A stretch of 64,000 nucleotides of DNA. Origin: Lampropedia puyangensis (GTDB taxonomy: Bacteria; Pseudomonadota; Gammaproteobacteria; Burkholderiales; Burkholderiaceae_C). Where the stretch lies: assembly GCF_004833285.1 (NCBI RefSeq), contig NZ_STFG01000002.1:1-64000 (forward strand), written 5' to 3'. The position numbers and the translations under genes are program-made. Below the pieces are notes generated by a model. It ran no database searches, was not told where the DNA came from, and was given only the letters and a program-made list of their open reading frames with translations. This document shows, piece after piece, positions 27,320 through 36,525 of this stretch (positions within the stretch are counted from its first letter, which is position 1; the number at the start of each line of letters is the position of its first letter).

Positions 27320-29524
27320 TTAGAAATTGACCTTCATGCCCACGACCAGATTGCGCCCGCGCAGTGGCGAGGCGTCTTTGACGAAGGAGGTGTTGTTAAA
27401 GGCCAGCTTGTCCAGCACGTTGTCGAGCTTGGCAAACAATTCGTAGCTTTGGTTCTGGCCCAGCTTGCCGCTCCAGCCCATGTGCAGGTTCAGCATGTTG
27501 TAGCCGGCGGTGCGGGTTTCGTAGGCGGCAATGCGGTTTTGCGCGGCATTGCGGTAGAACTCGCCGCCCGCATACCAAGGACCGCGTTCCCAGCGGGCAT
27601 TGACGCCCAGGCGGCGCGCCGGAATGCGCGGCACGGCATCACCGCCTTTGAAGCTGGCATGCACCCAGTCACCAAACACGCCCACACGCCATTGCGTGTT
27701 CAGATGGTGGCTGGCGCTGGCTTCCAGGCCTTTGAAAGTCGCATCGCGCTGCGTGTAGTCAATCAGGCGAAAGCCTTCGTAGCGGTCGGTCGTGCTCGCA
27801 TAAATGTAGTCACTGATGCGGTTGTAGAAGGCCGAGACGTTAAAGCGCGTCGCGCCACTGGTTTTGCGCAGGCCGATGTCAAAGTTGCTGGATTTTTCGG
27901 ACTTCAGATTGGCATTGCCACGCTCCCAGGTGTTGGTCGCTAGGTGAATGCCACCGGCAAACAATTCTTCGGCTGTCGGCGCGCGTTCAGAGCGCGACAG
28001 GCTGGTAGACAGCACATAGCCGGGCTGGAAGTTCCAGTTCACACCGCCAGAGACCGAGCCCATGTCGTGCTTGACCGTGCCGCGCCGTGCCAGACCATCG
28101 AGTCGTGCTGACTGCCATTCATAGCGCCCGCTCAGCTCAAAACGCCAGTCGCCCCGGCGGTATTCCTGCAGGCCAAACACGGCCCGGTTGGTGGTCAGCG
28201 TCGGCTCGACATAGGCTTCTGTGCCTTGGGCGCTGAAGTCACGGCGGCTGTGCTGCACGCCAATCATGCCGCGCAGCTCGCCTGCGCCCACGGCAATGCG
28301 CTGGTGCTCCAGCTCCAGACGGGCGTCGTGGGCATTGTTTTTGAAGCTGGTGCCAATTTCGCCGTGTTCAATCTCGTCGTGCGCGTACTCGGTGCGCGAG
28401 GCGCGCAAACGCGCACGGGAGAAGCCGGGCAGCGGGTCTTGCAACTCTCCGCGCAAGTCCCAGCGGTGGCTGGTCATGCTGACCAGCGCAAACTCGTCTT
28501 CGTGCTCACCTTCGCCTGTGCAATGCAGCTCCGTGCCGTGCCAGTGGCAGCCGTCAGGTGCTTCTTCTTCGCCGCCGTGGCTGGCGCAGTGCAGCGCGTC
28601 GCCGTGCAGGTGGCAGTCTTCGTATTCGTGGCTGTGGCCTGGCAAGCCGTAGCGGCTGCGCAAGCTGCTGTAGGCCAAGCCGATATAGCCGCGCTCATGC
28701 ACGAAGGAGCCGCCGACGCTGCCATACCAGGTGTTGTTGTTGGAGCCGGTGACGTATTTATCGCTCCAGTTTTTACCGGCTTCGTACTCGCCTGCGGAGC
28801 GCTTCAAGCCCTCAACATGCAGTGCAAACGGGCCTTGGCCGCCGGTGACGGAAAACAGGCCAATGCCTTCACGGGCATTGCTGGATTTGCGCAGCTCAAT
28901 CTTGCCTTCGTAACCTTTTTCTGGCACTGCGGTAGGAATGCGGTTGTCACGCACATTCACCACGCCGCCAGTGATGCCGCCGCCATACAGCAAGCTCGAT
29001 GGGCCGCGCAATACTTCAATCTGGCTGGCCAGTAGCGGCTCGAAAGCGACTGCGTGGTCGGGGCTGGAGGTCGAGGCATCTTGAATTTCACTGCCATCCG
29101 ATAGGATGCGAACACGCGCCGCATCCGCGCCGCGAATCACTGGCCGGCCTGCGCCTGCGCCGTAGTTGTTGTTGCGCACGCCGGGCAGGCCTTCCAGGGT
29201 TTCGCCCAAGGTCGCTGCGCTGCGCAATTGCAGCGCTTGGCCATCCAGCACTTCCACTGGTGTCGAGGACTCTTCCAGCGGCAAATCCAGCGCACTGGCG
29301 CTGACGCGCACTTCTGGCAATTGGGCTGTCGTGTCAGTGCTGGCTGCGGTACTGCTGGCGTCTGGCTGCGTCGCTGGCGTTTGGGCTTGCAAGACGGTGC
29401 TGCACAAGGCACTGAGCCCCAAGCAGGCAATGGCCAGTGCGTGGGGGCGAAAACGGGCAGTAGTGGCAATGCCTGCGCGGGCGGGCGCGCGGGCCATCCA
29501 CTGGGTGGGGGCGATGGGCTTCAT
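27320..29524 (-). CDS. TonB-dependent outer-membrane receptor, ZnuD-like (zinc uptake)
   Basis: The 734-aa receptor (ATG at 29524) has a signal region followed by an N-terminal plug. The plug carries SASALDLPLEESSTPVEVL, GLPGVRNNNYG, RPVIRG and EVLRGPSSLLYGGG. The remaining beta-barrel ends LRGRNLVVGMKVNF with the terminal Phe. Residues about 297-344 form an extracellular loop with ten His and four Cys, including GHSHEYEDCHLHG and CHWHGTELHC. This resembles the metal-catching loop of Neisseria ZnuD. The gene follows the AztD-like gene by 139 bases and precedes zinc-free rpmJ, which supports zinc as substrate. Copper or nickel cannot be excluded. A TTG-started extension to 29560 is not favoured. 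Confidence 0.88.
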   Translation of the reverse strand: MKPIAPTQWMARAPARAGIATTARFRPHALAIACLGLSALCSTVLQAQTPATQPDASSTAASTDTTAQLPEVRVSASALDLPLEESSTPVEVLDGQALQLRSAATLGETLEGLPGVRNNNYGAGAGRPVIRGADAARVRILSDGSEIQDASTSSPDHAVAFEPLLASQIEVLRGPSSLLYGGGITGGVVNVRDNRIPTAVPEKGYEGKIELRKSSNAREGIGLFSVTGGQGPFALHVEGLKRSAGEYEAGKNWSDKYVTGSNNNTWYGSVGGSFVHERGYIGLAYSSLRSRYGLPGHSHEYEDCHLHGDALHCASHGGEEEAPDGCHWHGTELHCTGEGEHEDEFALVSMTSHRWDLRGELQDPLPGFSRARLRASRTEYAHDEIEHGEIGTSFKNNAHDARLELEHQRIAVGAGELRGMIGVQHSRRDFSAQGTEAYVEPTLTTNRAVFGLQEYRRGDWRFELSGRYEWQSARLDGLARRGTVKHDMGSVSGGVNWNFQPGYVLSTSLSRSERAPTAEELFAGGIHLATNTWERGNANLKSEKSSNFDIGLRKTSGATRFNVSAFYNRISDYIYASTTDRYEGFRLIDYTQRDATFKGLEASASHHLNTQWRVGVFGDWVHASFKGGDAVPRIPARRLGVNARWERGPWYAGGEFYRNAAQNRIAAYETRTAGYNMLNLHMGWSGKLGQNQSYELFAKLDNVLDKLAFNNTSFVKDASPLRGRNLVVGMKVNF

Positions 29525-29663
29525 GAGGCAATCAACAAAAGGCGCCAGTTCTTCGCACAAGCCACGGTGGTGACTGGTGCAGCTTGGCTGGGCGCGTCAT
29601 ACAAAAATCAAAACAAGCCATGGGCAAGGGCAAGGGAATGTTGCCTGCCCATGGCAGAGGCCA

Positions 29664-30992
29664 TTAATGGTTGTGGCCGTGGTCGGTGCTGGCTTCTGCC
29701 ACGCCCAGCCACACAATCGAGGTCGGGCTGAAGTTCAGCGCGATGCTGTCGCCCAGCTTGGCGTCGTGCAGGTCAATGGCTGTCAGGCGTTGGCCATTGG
29801 GGTCGCTCAGCCACGCAGTTTCAGCGGCCTGGCTGACGGCGAGGCTGGGGAAGGGAGCGGCGCTGGGCATTTGGGCGACGGCCGAGGCGATCTCGGCGCG
29901 TTTGGCCCAGGTGTGCACGTCCAGAATGTGCAGGCTGCCTAAGTCGTCGAGTACCAGCAGGTTTTCGCCTTGGGCATCGAGCACATGGGCGCGGCGGGTT
30001 CGTCCTTCGGCCCAGTCGATGGTGGTGATGGTGCCGGCCTCGGGATCGATCTCATACAACCAGCCTGGACTGGCAATGCCGACAAACTTGTCGTAGTGGG
30101 TATTGCCGATGATGGTGCCAATGCGCACGCCAGACGGCATGGTGGCCGGGTTGGCGACTTTGCGGGCTGTGAAGGTGTCGCCGTTTTGCTCAATCACCAA
30201 AACGCCGTCGGTGCAGCCAAACACGCTGTAGCGCACATTCGAGTAACTGCCGTGCAGGCCTGGGCATTCCTGCTCAAAGCGTTTTTCCATGTGGAAATGG
30301 TCGCCGTGGCGGTGGTGCAGTTCGACATGGGTGGGCGAGGTGGAGGTAGCATCGACCGGTTTCCAGGTCGTCAGCAACCAATCGCCGCGCGGCTCGGCCG
30401 TGCCGTGCATCGCGCTGTCCAGTGTGTGGCTGGCCTCAACCACGGCCGATTGGCCACTGCCAATGCTGGCGTCGCTGAACAGTGCAATCGAGGCTTTGTC
30501 GCCGATGCTGGCATCACCGTCAAAAAACAGCGCGGCCTTGTCCTCGTGCGTTTCGTAATGGGTCGGGCGCACGCCGCTCAAACGCAGATTCAAAAGCGCT
30601 GGCGCTTGCTCGTAGTCGTGCAGGTGGTCGCCATGGTCTTCTTGCCAAATCCCGCCATCAATGAACTGGGCCTGGTTTTGGTTGCGTTGCAGCAGTACGG
30701 CGTAACGCTGGCCAGGGCTGGCGTACAAGGCCGATGGCGCGTAGTCAGCGGTGAAGCTTTGCAAGACGCTGCTGTTCTCCAAATCAATCGCATGCACTTG
30801 GGCGCTGTTTGCATCCAGGGCAATCAAACGGCCTGCGCTGGCAACAGGCTCGTGTTCATGCGGTTCTTCCCCATCATCTGGGGGGGTGACCTCAATGACG
30901 CCATTGCTTCCACCACCACAAGCAGCAAGAGCGGCCGCACAGGCCAAGATCAATGTACGGTTACGCCAATGTTGGATGGATGTTTTCGCCAC
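29664..30992 (-). CDS. AztD-like zinc metallochaperone, predicted lipoprotein
   Basis: The 442-aa predicted lipoprotein has the signal TLILACAAALAAC with Cys in a lipobox, followed by GGGSNG. Its body looks like a beta-propeller: repeated Asp/Trp-containing strands such as ALYASPGQRYAVLLQ and LHILDVHTWAKR. His-rich metal sites occur as EDHGDHLHDYE, HHRHGDHFHME, PHEHE and the tail DHGHNH. The first, with the following PALLNLRLSGVRPTHYETH, matches AztD, the periplasmic chaperone that hands zinc to AztC. The best start is GTG at 30992 with AAGGAG 7 bases upstream; the ATG two bases earlier is in another frame. The aztABC importer is not next to it. It is the first gene of the zinc block. Confidence 0.8.
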   Translation of the reverse strand: MAKTSIQHWRNRTLILACAAALAACGGGSNGVIEVTPPDDGEEPHEHEPVASAGRLIALDANSAQVHAIDLENSSVLQSFTADYAPSALYASPGQRYAVLLQRNQNQAQFIDGGIWQEDHGDHLHDYEQAPALLNLRLSGVRPTHYETHEDKAALFFDGDASIGDKASIALFSDASIGSGQSAVVEASHTLDSAMHGTAEPRGDWLLTTWKPVDATSTSPTHVELHHRHGDHFHMEKRFEQECPGLHGSYSNVRYSVFGCTDGVLVIEQNGDTFTARKVANPATMPSGVRIGTIIGNTHYDKFVGIASPGWLYEIDPEAGTITTIDWAEGRTRRAHVLDAQGENLLVLDDLGSLHILDVHTWAKRAEIASAVAQMPSAAPFPSLAVSQAAETAWLSDPNGQRLTAIDLHDAKLGDSIALNFSPTSIVWLGVAEASTDHGHNH

Positions 30993-31034
30993 ATGACTCT
31001 CCTTAAAAAAGATAAATGAATTTGCTTGTAAAAA

Positions 31035-31058
31035 ATTATAACGATAAATCAGTATCAA
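31035..31058 (-). promoter_or_regulatory. Candidate promoter with Fur/Zur-like operator for the zinc block
   Basis: In a strikingly AT-rich stretch, the minus strand reads TTGATACTGATTTATCGTTA followed by TAAT. The perfect -10 TATAAT is the complement of 31035-31040. The overlapping GATACTGATTTATC has GATA/TATC arms and resembles Fur-family boxes (GATAATGATAATC type) apart from one inserted base. Blocking the -10 by a zinc-loaded Zur would fit the three downstream genes. The match is by eye only. Confidence 0.4.
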
Positions 31059-31102
31059 TAAATAAATTGAGAATTAAATTTCAATAAGGGTTCGTTTACG
31101 CA

Positions 31103-31138
31103 AGAAAAAACGCCGTTGCGACAAGCGCAAGCGGCGTT
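31103..31138 (-). terminator. Rho-independent terminator of cysK
   Basis: On the minus strand AACGCCGCTTGCG pairs with CGCAACGGCGTT (one bulged base) around a short loop and is followed by TTTTTTC. It lies about 50 bases after the cysK stop and separates that transcript from the zinc block. Confidence 0.85.
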
Positions 31139-31186
31139 GATGGAGGGTGAGCGCAACTGGATTGCGCTCAATGCAGGTGGCTTGGA

Positions 31187-32107
31187 TCAGGCTGCAGGAA
31201 GGAAACCGTCCACAGAAAGGTAGCGTTCACCCGTGTCGTAGTTAAAGCCCAGAACGCGTGCACCCTTGGGCAATTCGGGTAGTTTTTGCGCAATGGCGGC
31301 CAAGGTTGCGCCAGAGGAAATCCCAACCAGCAGACCCTCTTGCGTGGCACTGCGACGGGCAAAATCCTTGGCAGTATCTCCTTCAACTTGGATGATCCCA
31401 TCAAGCAAGCTGGTATCAAGGTTTTTGGGCACAAAGCCTGCGCCAATGCCCTGGATCGGGTGGGGCGAGGGCTGGCCACCGGAAATCACAGGCGACGCTG
31501 CAGGCTCAACGGCAAACACTTTCAGATTGGGCCAGCGTGCTTTGAGCGTGCGTGCGACGCCTGTCAAATGCCCGCCTGTGCCGACGCCAGTTATGATGGC
31601 GTCCAGGCCATCTGGAAAGTCGGAGGCAATTTCTTCGGCCGTGGTGCGCACATGCACATCGATATTGGCCGGGTTTTCAAACTGCTGGGCAATCCAGGCG
31701 CCTGGGGTTTGGGCTTGCAGCTCTTCTGCGCGGGCAATTGCGCCTTTCATGCCTTTTTCTTTGGGGGTCAGATCAAAGCTGGCGCCATAAGCCAGAAACA
31801 GCCGGCGGCGCTCGATCGACATGCTCTCGGGCATCACCAGCACCAGCTTGTAGCCTTTGACCGCAGCAACCATCGCCAAACCAACACCGGTGTTGCCCGA
31901 TGTGGGCTCAATGATGGTGCTGCCGGGTTTGAGCGCGCCACTTTTCTCTGCATCTTCGACCATGGCCAAGGCAATACGGTCTTTGATCGAACCACCGGGG
32001 TTACTGCGCTCGGATTTCACCCACACGCTCGCCTCAGGGCCGAACAAACGGTTGATGCGAATGTGTGGCGTTTTGCCGATGGTCTCCAAGACATTTTGAA
32101 ATGGCAT
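31187..32107 (-). CDS. cysK: Cysteine synthase A (O-acetylserine sulfhydrylase)
   Basis: This PLP enzyme makes cysteine from O-acetylserine and sulfide. The 306-aa product contains the PLP-lysine segment [13 protein letters not shown] (K about 47), the substrate loop [13 protein letters not shown], the phosphate loop [10 protein letters not shown] and the C-terminal [21 protein letters not shown] and [10 protein letters not shown] point to the CysK rather than the CysM type. The ATG at 32107 has AGGAG 8 bases upstream; a TTG extension to 32122 is not favoured. It follows dps by 34 bases on the same strand, so co-transcription is likely, linking cysteine supply with oxidative or iron stress protection. 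Confidence 0.93.
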   Translation of the reverse strand: MPFQNVLETIGKTPHIRINRLFGPEASVWVKSERSNPGGSIKDRIALAMVEDAEKSGALKPGSTIIEPTSGNTGVGLAMVAAVKGYKLVLVMPESMSIERRRLFLAYGASFDLTPKEKGMKGAIARAEELQAQTPGAWIAQQFENPANIDVHVRTTAEEIASDFPDGLDAIITGVGTGGHLTGVARTLKARWPNLKVFAVEPAASPVISGGQPSPHPIQGIGAGFVPKNLDTSLLDGIIQVEGDTAKDFARRSATQEGLLVGISSGATLAAIAQKLPELPKGARVLGFNYDTGERYLSVDGFLPAA

Positions 32108-32141
32108 GTGTGCGCTCCTCAATGAACGGTTGAAAATGCCA

Positions 32142-32660
32142 TTATTGCTCCACTAGCAGAGACCTGAGCATCCACGCGGTCTGCTCGTGCACGGCCAAAC
32201 GCTGGGTCAGCAAGTCGGCAGTCGGTTCATCGCTGGCTTTGTCGGCCAACGGGAACAGTTCGCGGGCGGTGCGGGCCACGGCTTCATGGCCTTCAACCAG
32301 AATGCGCACCATCTCCAGTGCAGCTGGTGGCTCTTGGGGCACATCGTCCAAGGTGGTCAAAGCGGCCAGCTCGGCATAGGAGCCAGGCGCGAAATGCCCC
32401 AGTGAGCGGATGCGCTCGGCAATCGGGTCAATTGCATTCCACAGCTCGGTGTACTGGCCTTCAAACATGGTGTGCAAGGTGTTGAACATCGGGCCGGTGA
32501 CGTTCCAGTGGAAGCTGTGGGTGGTCATGTACAGCGTCGAAGTGTCGGCCAACAGGCGCGACAAGCCCTTGGCAATCGCGGCGCGGTCGCTGTCGTTGAT
32601 GCCAATATTGATGCGGGGAGAGGGGCTGCGGGTGCTTACATTTTTGGTGGTTTTAGCCAT
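32142..32660 (-). CDS. dps: Dps-family ferritin-like DNA-protection protein
   Basis: The 172-aa protein forms dodecamers that oxidise and store iron using H2O2 and protect DNA. The intersubunit ferroxidase ligands are at the same positions as in E. coli Dps: H51 (in FHWNVTGP), H63 (in NTLHTMFE), a Glu at 67, D78 and E82. The family segment [20 protein letters not shown] is recognisable by its HWNVTGP core. A Lys/Arg-containing N-terminal tail ([16 protein letters not shown]) could bind DNA. CAGGAGAACTCG provides the ribosome site. Confidence 0.95.
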   Translation of the reverse strand: MAKTTKNVSTRSPSPRINIGINDSDRAAIAKGLSRLLADTSTLYMTTHSFHWNVTGPMFNTLHTMFEGQYTELWNAIDPIAERIRSLGHFAPGSYAELAALTTLDDVPQEPPAALEMVRILVEGHEAVARTARELFPLADKASDEPTADLLTQRLAVHEQTAWMLRSLLVEQ

Positions 32661-33239
32661 CGAGTTCTCCTGTCAATGAGTGCCGGGGCACTCCAAGTTG
32701 CGATGACTCTATTGTGGGGACGGGCCGGGCTAAAGGCCAGTTGAGTCTTTTTATCGCGTTGATAGGGCAATGCAATCGCGTCGCTTTGGATGTTTGTTGT
32801 CATTGAAGCCGCGACGCTGCTGCTAACTGCGCATAACTTTCAGGAAGTTTGTAGATTGCGCCGAGTTCTTTGGCTTGTGCTGCTTGGTAGATGGTGCATT
32901 TTGGGGGGCGTTGTTTCATCTTCCTTGAATGGTGTCGATTGCTGTTGGAAATTCTTCTAAAAGGCATCAAGAGTGCTTTTCGTGGTTTCGCATTTTCTGG
33001 TGGAAGTGGCCCAATTCGTCTGCTTCTTTGCACGGCGTTTTATTCCGACAATGGTCGCGACCTGCCTTGGTATGAGGTGTGTTTTCCATAGCTTGCCGCG
33101 ATGGATTGGGGCGTTTTTCAACAAGAGCCCCCGCCATGCCAATGAGCACAGAGACCGCTTTCCATCCGACTGCACGCAAGGCTGGTGAGCCGTTTTGCCC
33201 CCACACAGCGCGCAGCTTGCTGCTGCACAGGAGAAGAAT
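32661..33239. other. 579-base gap between divergent dps and bioA
   Basis: This is the longest non-coding stretch in the window. Several short frames exist on both strands but none has family similarity. The best is a 39-codon leftward frame at 32800-32919 (begins MKQRPPKCTIYQ) with an AAGGAAG immediately before its ATG, too close for a normal ribosome site. Promoters for dps and bioADF must lie here; no BirA-type operator, riboswitch or terminator was recognised. Confidence 0.5.
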
Positions 33240-34577
33240 TTGCCCTTGCCCACACTGGCTGAACGCAGCTTGGCTGCCGTATGGCACCCATGCACGCCGA
33301 TGAAGCGACACGAAACCGAGCCGCTGCTGGCGGTGGCGCGGGCGCAAGGTCCTTGGCTGTATGACACGCAGGGCCAGCGCTACCTCGATGCCATAAGTTC
33401 GTGGTGGGTCAACCTGTTTGGCCACAGCCATCCCCATATCCAGGCGGCATTGGCAGAGCAGTTGGCAGAGCTTGACCATGTGATGTTGGCGGGCTGCACG
33501 CATACCGCGGTGGTGGAGCTGTCCGAGAAGCTCGCGGCCTTGACGGGGCTGGGCCATGCCAGTTACGGCAGCGATGGGGCCAGTGCGACAGAAATGGCGC
33601 TGAAGATGAGCGTGCATTACTGGTGCAATGTTGGACTGCCTGAGAAAAATCGTTTTGTCGGTCTGGCCGGCGGCTACCACGGCGAAACCGTGGGCGCGCT
33701 GTCAGTCACCGATGTGCCCATTTTTCGCAGTGCGTATGCGCCGATGCTGCGTGTCAGCGCCACGGTCGCCAGCCCTGATGCGCGGCAGGCGCTCTCTGGC
33801 GAATCGGCTGCAGAAGTAGCCTCTCGCGCCGCCGCTGAGTTGGCCGCATGGTTGCAACAACACCATGCACAAACGGCAGCTTTGGTGCTTGAGCCTTTGC
33901 TGCAATGTGCTGCTGGCATGGTGGTGTATGACCCGCTGTACTTGCGCTTGGCGCGAGCGCTGTGCGAGAGCTACCGGGTGCATTTGATCGTGGATGAAAT
34001 CGCCACTGGCTTTGGCCGCACGGGCAGTTTGTTTGCCTACCAGCAAGCAGGCATTCGACCGGATTTTGTCTGCTTATCCAAAGGACTGACGGGCGGCACA
34101 TTGCCCTTGTCTGCGGTGTTGACCACCGACGAGGTCTACCAGGCTTTTTATGGCACGGATGCAGCGCGCGCATTCCTGCATTCGCATTCCTACACTGGCA
34201 ATCCACTGGCGTGCCGCGCCGCATTGGCCACTCTGGAATTGTTTGAACAACTCGACACCCTGCAGGTGAACCAGCGCTTGGCGCAGCAGATCAGCTCAGC
34301 CTTGGCGCCGCTGAATCACCACCCGCGCGTGCGCCATGCACGCCATCTGGGCATGGTCTGGGCCTGGGACATTGAAACGGGATTGGACGATTTCCCCCAG
34401 CGCTACCACGCCGCTGCCAAAGCCCGCGGATTGCTGCTGCGCCCCATTGGCAAGACCTTGTATTGCATGCCGCCGTACATATTGCAATCCGAGGATATCA
34501 AGCATTTGGCAAGCCAGATGGTGGCCGCTCTCGAAGACTGCTTGCGGCAAGAAACGCCGCCATCCACCGCTGTTTAG
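33240..34577 (+). CDS. bioA: Adenosylmethionine-8-amino-7-oxononanoate aminotransferase
   Basis: BioA transfers an amino group from S-adenosylmethionine to KAPA, giving DAPA, in biotin synthesis. The product (445 aa from TTG at 33240) is a class III aminotransferase. It has SSWWVNLFGHSHPHI near the N-terminus, YGSDGASATEMALKM for PLP phosphate binding, the catalytic Asp in IVDEIATGFGRTG and the PLP-Lys in LSKGLTGGTLPLS. No ATG is suitably placed. The TTG start is chosen because CAGGAG lies 6 bases upstream and the length fits E. coli BioA (429 aa). An earlier TTG at 33195 lacks a ribosome site. bioD and bioF follow; bioB and bioC are not in the window. Confidence 0.92.
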   Translation: MPLPTLAERSLAAVWHPCTPMKRHETEPLLAVARAQGPWLYDTQGQRYLDAISSWWVNLFGHSHPHIQAALAEQLAELDHVMLAGCTHTAVVELSEKLAALTGLGHASYGSDGASATEMALKMSVHYWCNVGLPEKNRFVGLAGGYHGETVGALSVTDVPIFRSAYAPMLRVSATVASPDARQALSGESAAEVASRAAAELAAWLQQHHAQTAALVLEPLLQCAAGMVVYDPLYLRLARALCESYRVHLIVDEIATGFGRTGSLFAYQQAGIRPDFVCLSKGLTGGTLPLSAVLTTDEVYQAFYGTDAARAFLHSHSYTGNPLACRAALATLELFEQLDTLQVNQRLAQQISSALAPLNHHPRVRHARHLGMVWAWDIETGLDDFPQRYHAAAKARGLLLRPIGKTLYCMPPYILQSEDIKHLASQMVAALEDCLRQETPPSTAV

Positions 34578-34595
34578 TTTTTTAAAAGGTTTTCC

Positions 34596-35270
34596 ATGAT
34601 TGCTTGCTTTGTGACCGGCACCGATACCGGGGTTGGCAAAACACTCTCCAGTTGCGCTTTGCTCCATGCATTGGCGCGACACCACCCCCGTGTCGTAGGG
34701 ATGAAGCCGGTGGCCTCCGGGGCTGAGCCGGACGGGCAGGGGGCTTGGGCCAATGAAGACACGCTGGCGTTACGCGCCGCCAGTACGATCACCGTCAGTC
34801 CCAGCCTCGACAATCCGATTTTGTTGCCTGATCCCGTCTCGCCCCATATTGCCGCTGAGCGCGCGCGGATGCCCGTGACGCTGGCGCCCATCTTGCAGGC
34901 CTACCAGACACTGCGTGAGCAAGCCGATGCCATCGTGGTCGAAGGCGCGGGTGGCTGGCAGGCGCCGCTTTCGGAAGATCTGCGTATCGCTGATTTGGCC
35001 GTGGCACTGCAATTGCCGGTGGTGCTGGTGGTGGGTTTGCGTTTGGGCTGCCTGAACCACGCGTTGTTGAGCGCCGATGCCATTCGTGCCAGCGGTTTGA
35101 CCTTGGCGGGCTGGATTTGCAGCCGGGTCGATCCCACTATGCTGGAGCCAGAGGCGAATCTGGCGTATTTGCGCCAATCCATCGGCGCGCCTTTGCTGGC
35201 CGACATCGCCTGGCAAGCCCAGCCTGATGCGCGCACGGTGCGCGTGCAGTTGCCCAAGGAGTGGCAATGA
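34596..35270 (+). CDS. bioD: Dethiobiotin synthetase
   Basis: BioD closes the ureido ring of dethiobiotin from DAPA, CO2 and ATP. The 224-aa product starts MIACFVTGTDTGVGKTLSS, with the P-loop GTDTGVGKT. It contains the switch region KPVASGAEPDG and EGAGGWQAPL, the conserved loop that binds DAPA. It lies 18 bases after bioA and overlaps bioF by 4 bases (ATGA), so the three genes form one operon. Confidence 0.95.
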   Translation: MIACFVTGTDTGVGKTLSSCALLHALARHHPRVVGMKPVASGAEPDGQGAWANEDTLALRAASTITVSPSLDNPILLPDPVSPHIAAERARMPVTLAPILQAYQTLREQADAIVVEGAGGWQAPLSEDLRIADLAVALQLPVVLVVGLRLGCLNHALLSADAIRASGLTLAGWICSRVDPTMLEPEANLAYLRQSIGAPLLADIAWQAQPDARTVRVQLPKEWQ

Positions 35271-36505
35271 CCCCATTGGCGACTTCATCTTGGCTGCAAG
35301 CCCTGCCAAAGGGCTTGCAGCAACTGTCTGAGCAGCATTTGCTACGCACCCGCAGGCAAGTCGCGCCAGCGCAGGGCGCGCACATCACCGTCGATGGCCA
35401 GCGCATGCTGCAGTTTTGCAGCAATGACTATCTGGGCTTGAGCCAACACCCCGCGCTGGTCGAGGCGGCGCGCCAAGGGGCGCTGGAATGCGGCGTAGGC
35501 GCTGGTGGCTCGCCAATGGTCAATGGCCATACGGCGGCCAATGCGGAGTTGGAAGAAGCCTTGGCCCGCTACGTGCAACTGCCCAGGGCCTTGTATTTTT
35601 ACGCCGGCTTTGCCACCAATGCCAGCGTGATTGCTGCGCTGGTCGGGGCAGAAGATGCGATTTTTTCAGACGCGCTCAACCATGCCAGTCTGATCGATGG
35701 CTGCCGACTCTCGCGTGCGCGCATTCACCGCTATGCGCATGCAGATCTGCGCGAGTTGGAGCGCTTGCTTGCCAGCAACCCCCAACAGCGCAAACTGGTC
35801 GTGAGCGATGCGGTCTTCAGTATGGATGGCGATGTGGCTGACATGACAGGCTTGCTTGCGTTGTGTGAACAGTACGATGCCCTGTTGATGCTCGACGATG
35901 CCCATGGTTTTGGCATGCGCGGCCCTCAGGGGCGCGGCAGCCTAGCTGCTGTGGGCTTGAGTGGTGCCAATGCCAGTGCACGCATTCTTTACATGGGCAC
36001 ATTGAGCAAAGCCGCTGGGGTGGCCGGCGGCTTTGTGGCCGGCAGCGAGTCACTGATTGAATGGCTGCTGCAACGCACACGCAGCTATACCTTTGCCACG
36101 GCCGCTCCAGGCATGCTGGCGCGTGCCTTGCTCGTTGGCTTGTCGGTGCTGGAGCAAGGCGATGGTTTGCGCGCGCACTTGCAGGCGCAGATTGTCAGGC
36201 TGCGCCAAGGGCTTGAACCACTGCTGGCCGCCACAGGCTGGCAGCTGCTGCCTTCAGATACGCCGATTCAGGCTTTGGTCATTGGCGACAATGCCCAGGC
36301 ATTGCAGCTGATGGAGGTGTTGCGCCAACGCGGTATCTGGGTGCCAGCCATCCGCCCGCCGACCGTGCCCGAGGGCACTGCGCGTTTACGCATCGCTTTG
36401 TCGGCCAACCATACCGATGCCGATGTGGCGCAGCTCATTGCTGCCTTGCATGCTGGGGTTTTGGCCATGCAGCAGGATCTTCGTCCTGAGCCAGCCAAGC
36501 CTTAA
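35267..36505 (+). CDS. bioF: 8-amino-7-oxononanoate synthase
   Basis: BioF condenses pimeloyl-ACP (or -CoA) with alanine to give KAPA, the first ring-forming step of biotin synthesis. The 412-aa PLP enzyme has FCSNDYLGLSQHP near the N-terminus, GAGGSPMVNGH, the Asp in LDDAHGFGM and the PLP-Lys in TLSKAAGVAGGF. The ATG at 35267 overlaps the bioD stop and has AAGGAG 5 bases upstream. A GTG two codons earlier is in frame but less well placed. The gene order A-D-F differs from the E. coli operon. Confidence 0.95.
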   Translation: MTPLATSSWLQALPKGLQQLSEQHLLRTRRQVAPAQGAHITVDGQRMLQFCSNDYLGLSQHPALVEAARQGALECGVGAGGSPMVNGHTAANAELEEALARYVQLPRALYFYAGFATNASVIAALVGAEDAIFSDALNHASLIDGCRLSRARIHRYAHADLRELERLLASNPQQRKLVVSDAVFSMDGDVADMTGLLALCEQYDALLMLDDAHGFGMRGPQGRGSLAAVGLSGANASARILYMGTLSKAAGVAGGFVAGSESLIEWLLQRTRSYTFATAAPGMLARALLVGLSVLEQGDGLRAHLQAQIVRLRQGLEPLLAATGWQLLPSDTPIQALVIGDNAQALQLMEVLRQRGIWVPAIRPPTVPEGTARLRIALSANHTDADVAQLIAALHAGVLAMQQDLRPEPAKP

Positions 36506-36525
36506 TGGCGATGCCTTGGCAGGCC

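Noticed and set aside
29970-31019. A 349-codon rightward frame opposite the AztD-like gene
   Set aside because: The leftward frame has a lipobox, ordered His motifs and a good ribosome site; the rightward one has none.
32800-32919. A 39-codon leftward frame beginning MKQRPPKCTIYQ between dps and bioA
   Set aside because: The AAGGAAG touches the start codon, no homologue is recognised, and codon use gives no support. It is kept only as a remark in the gap entry.
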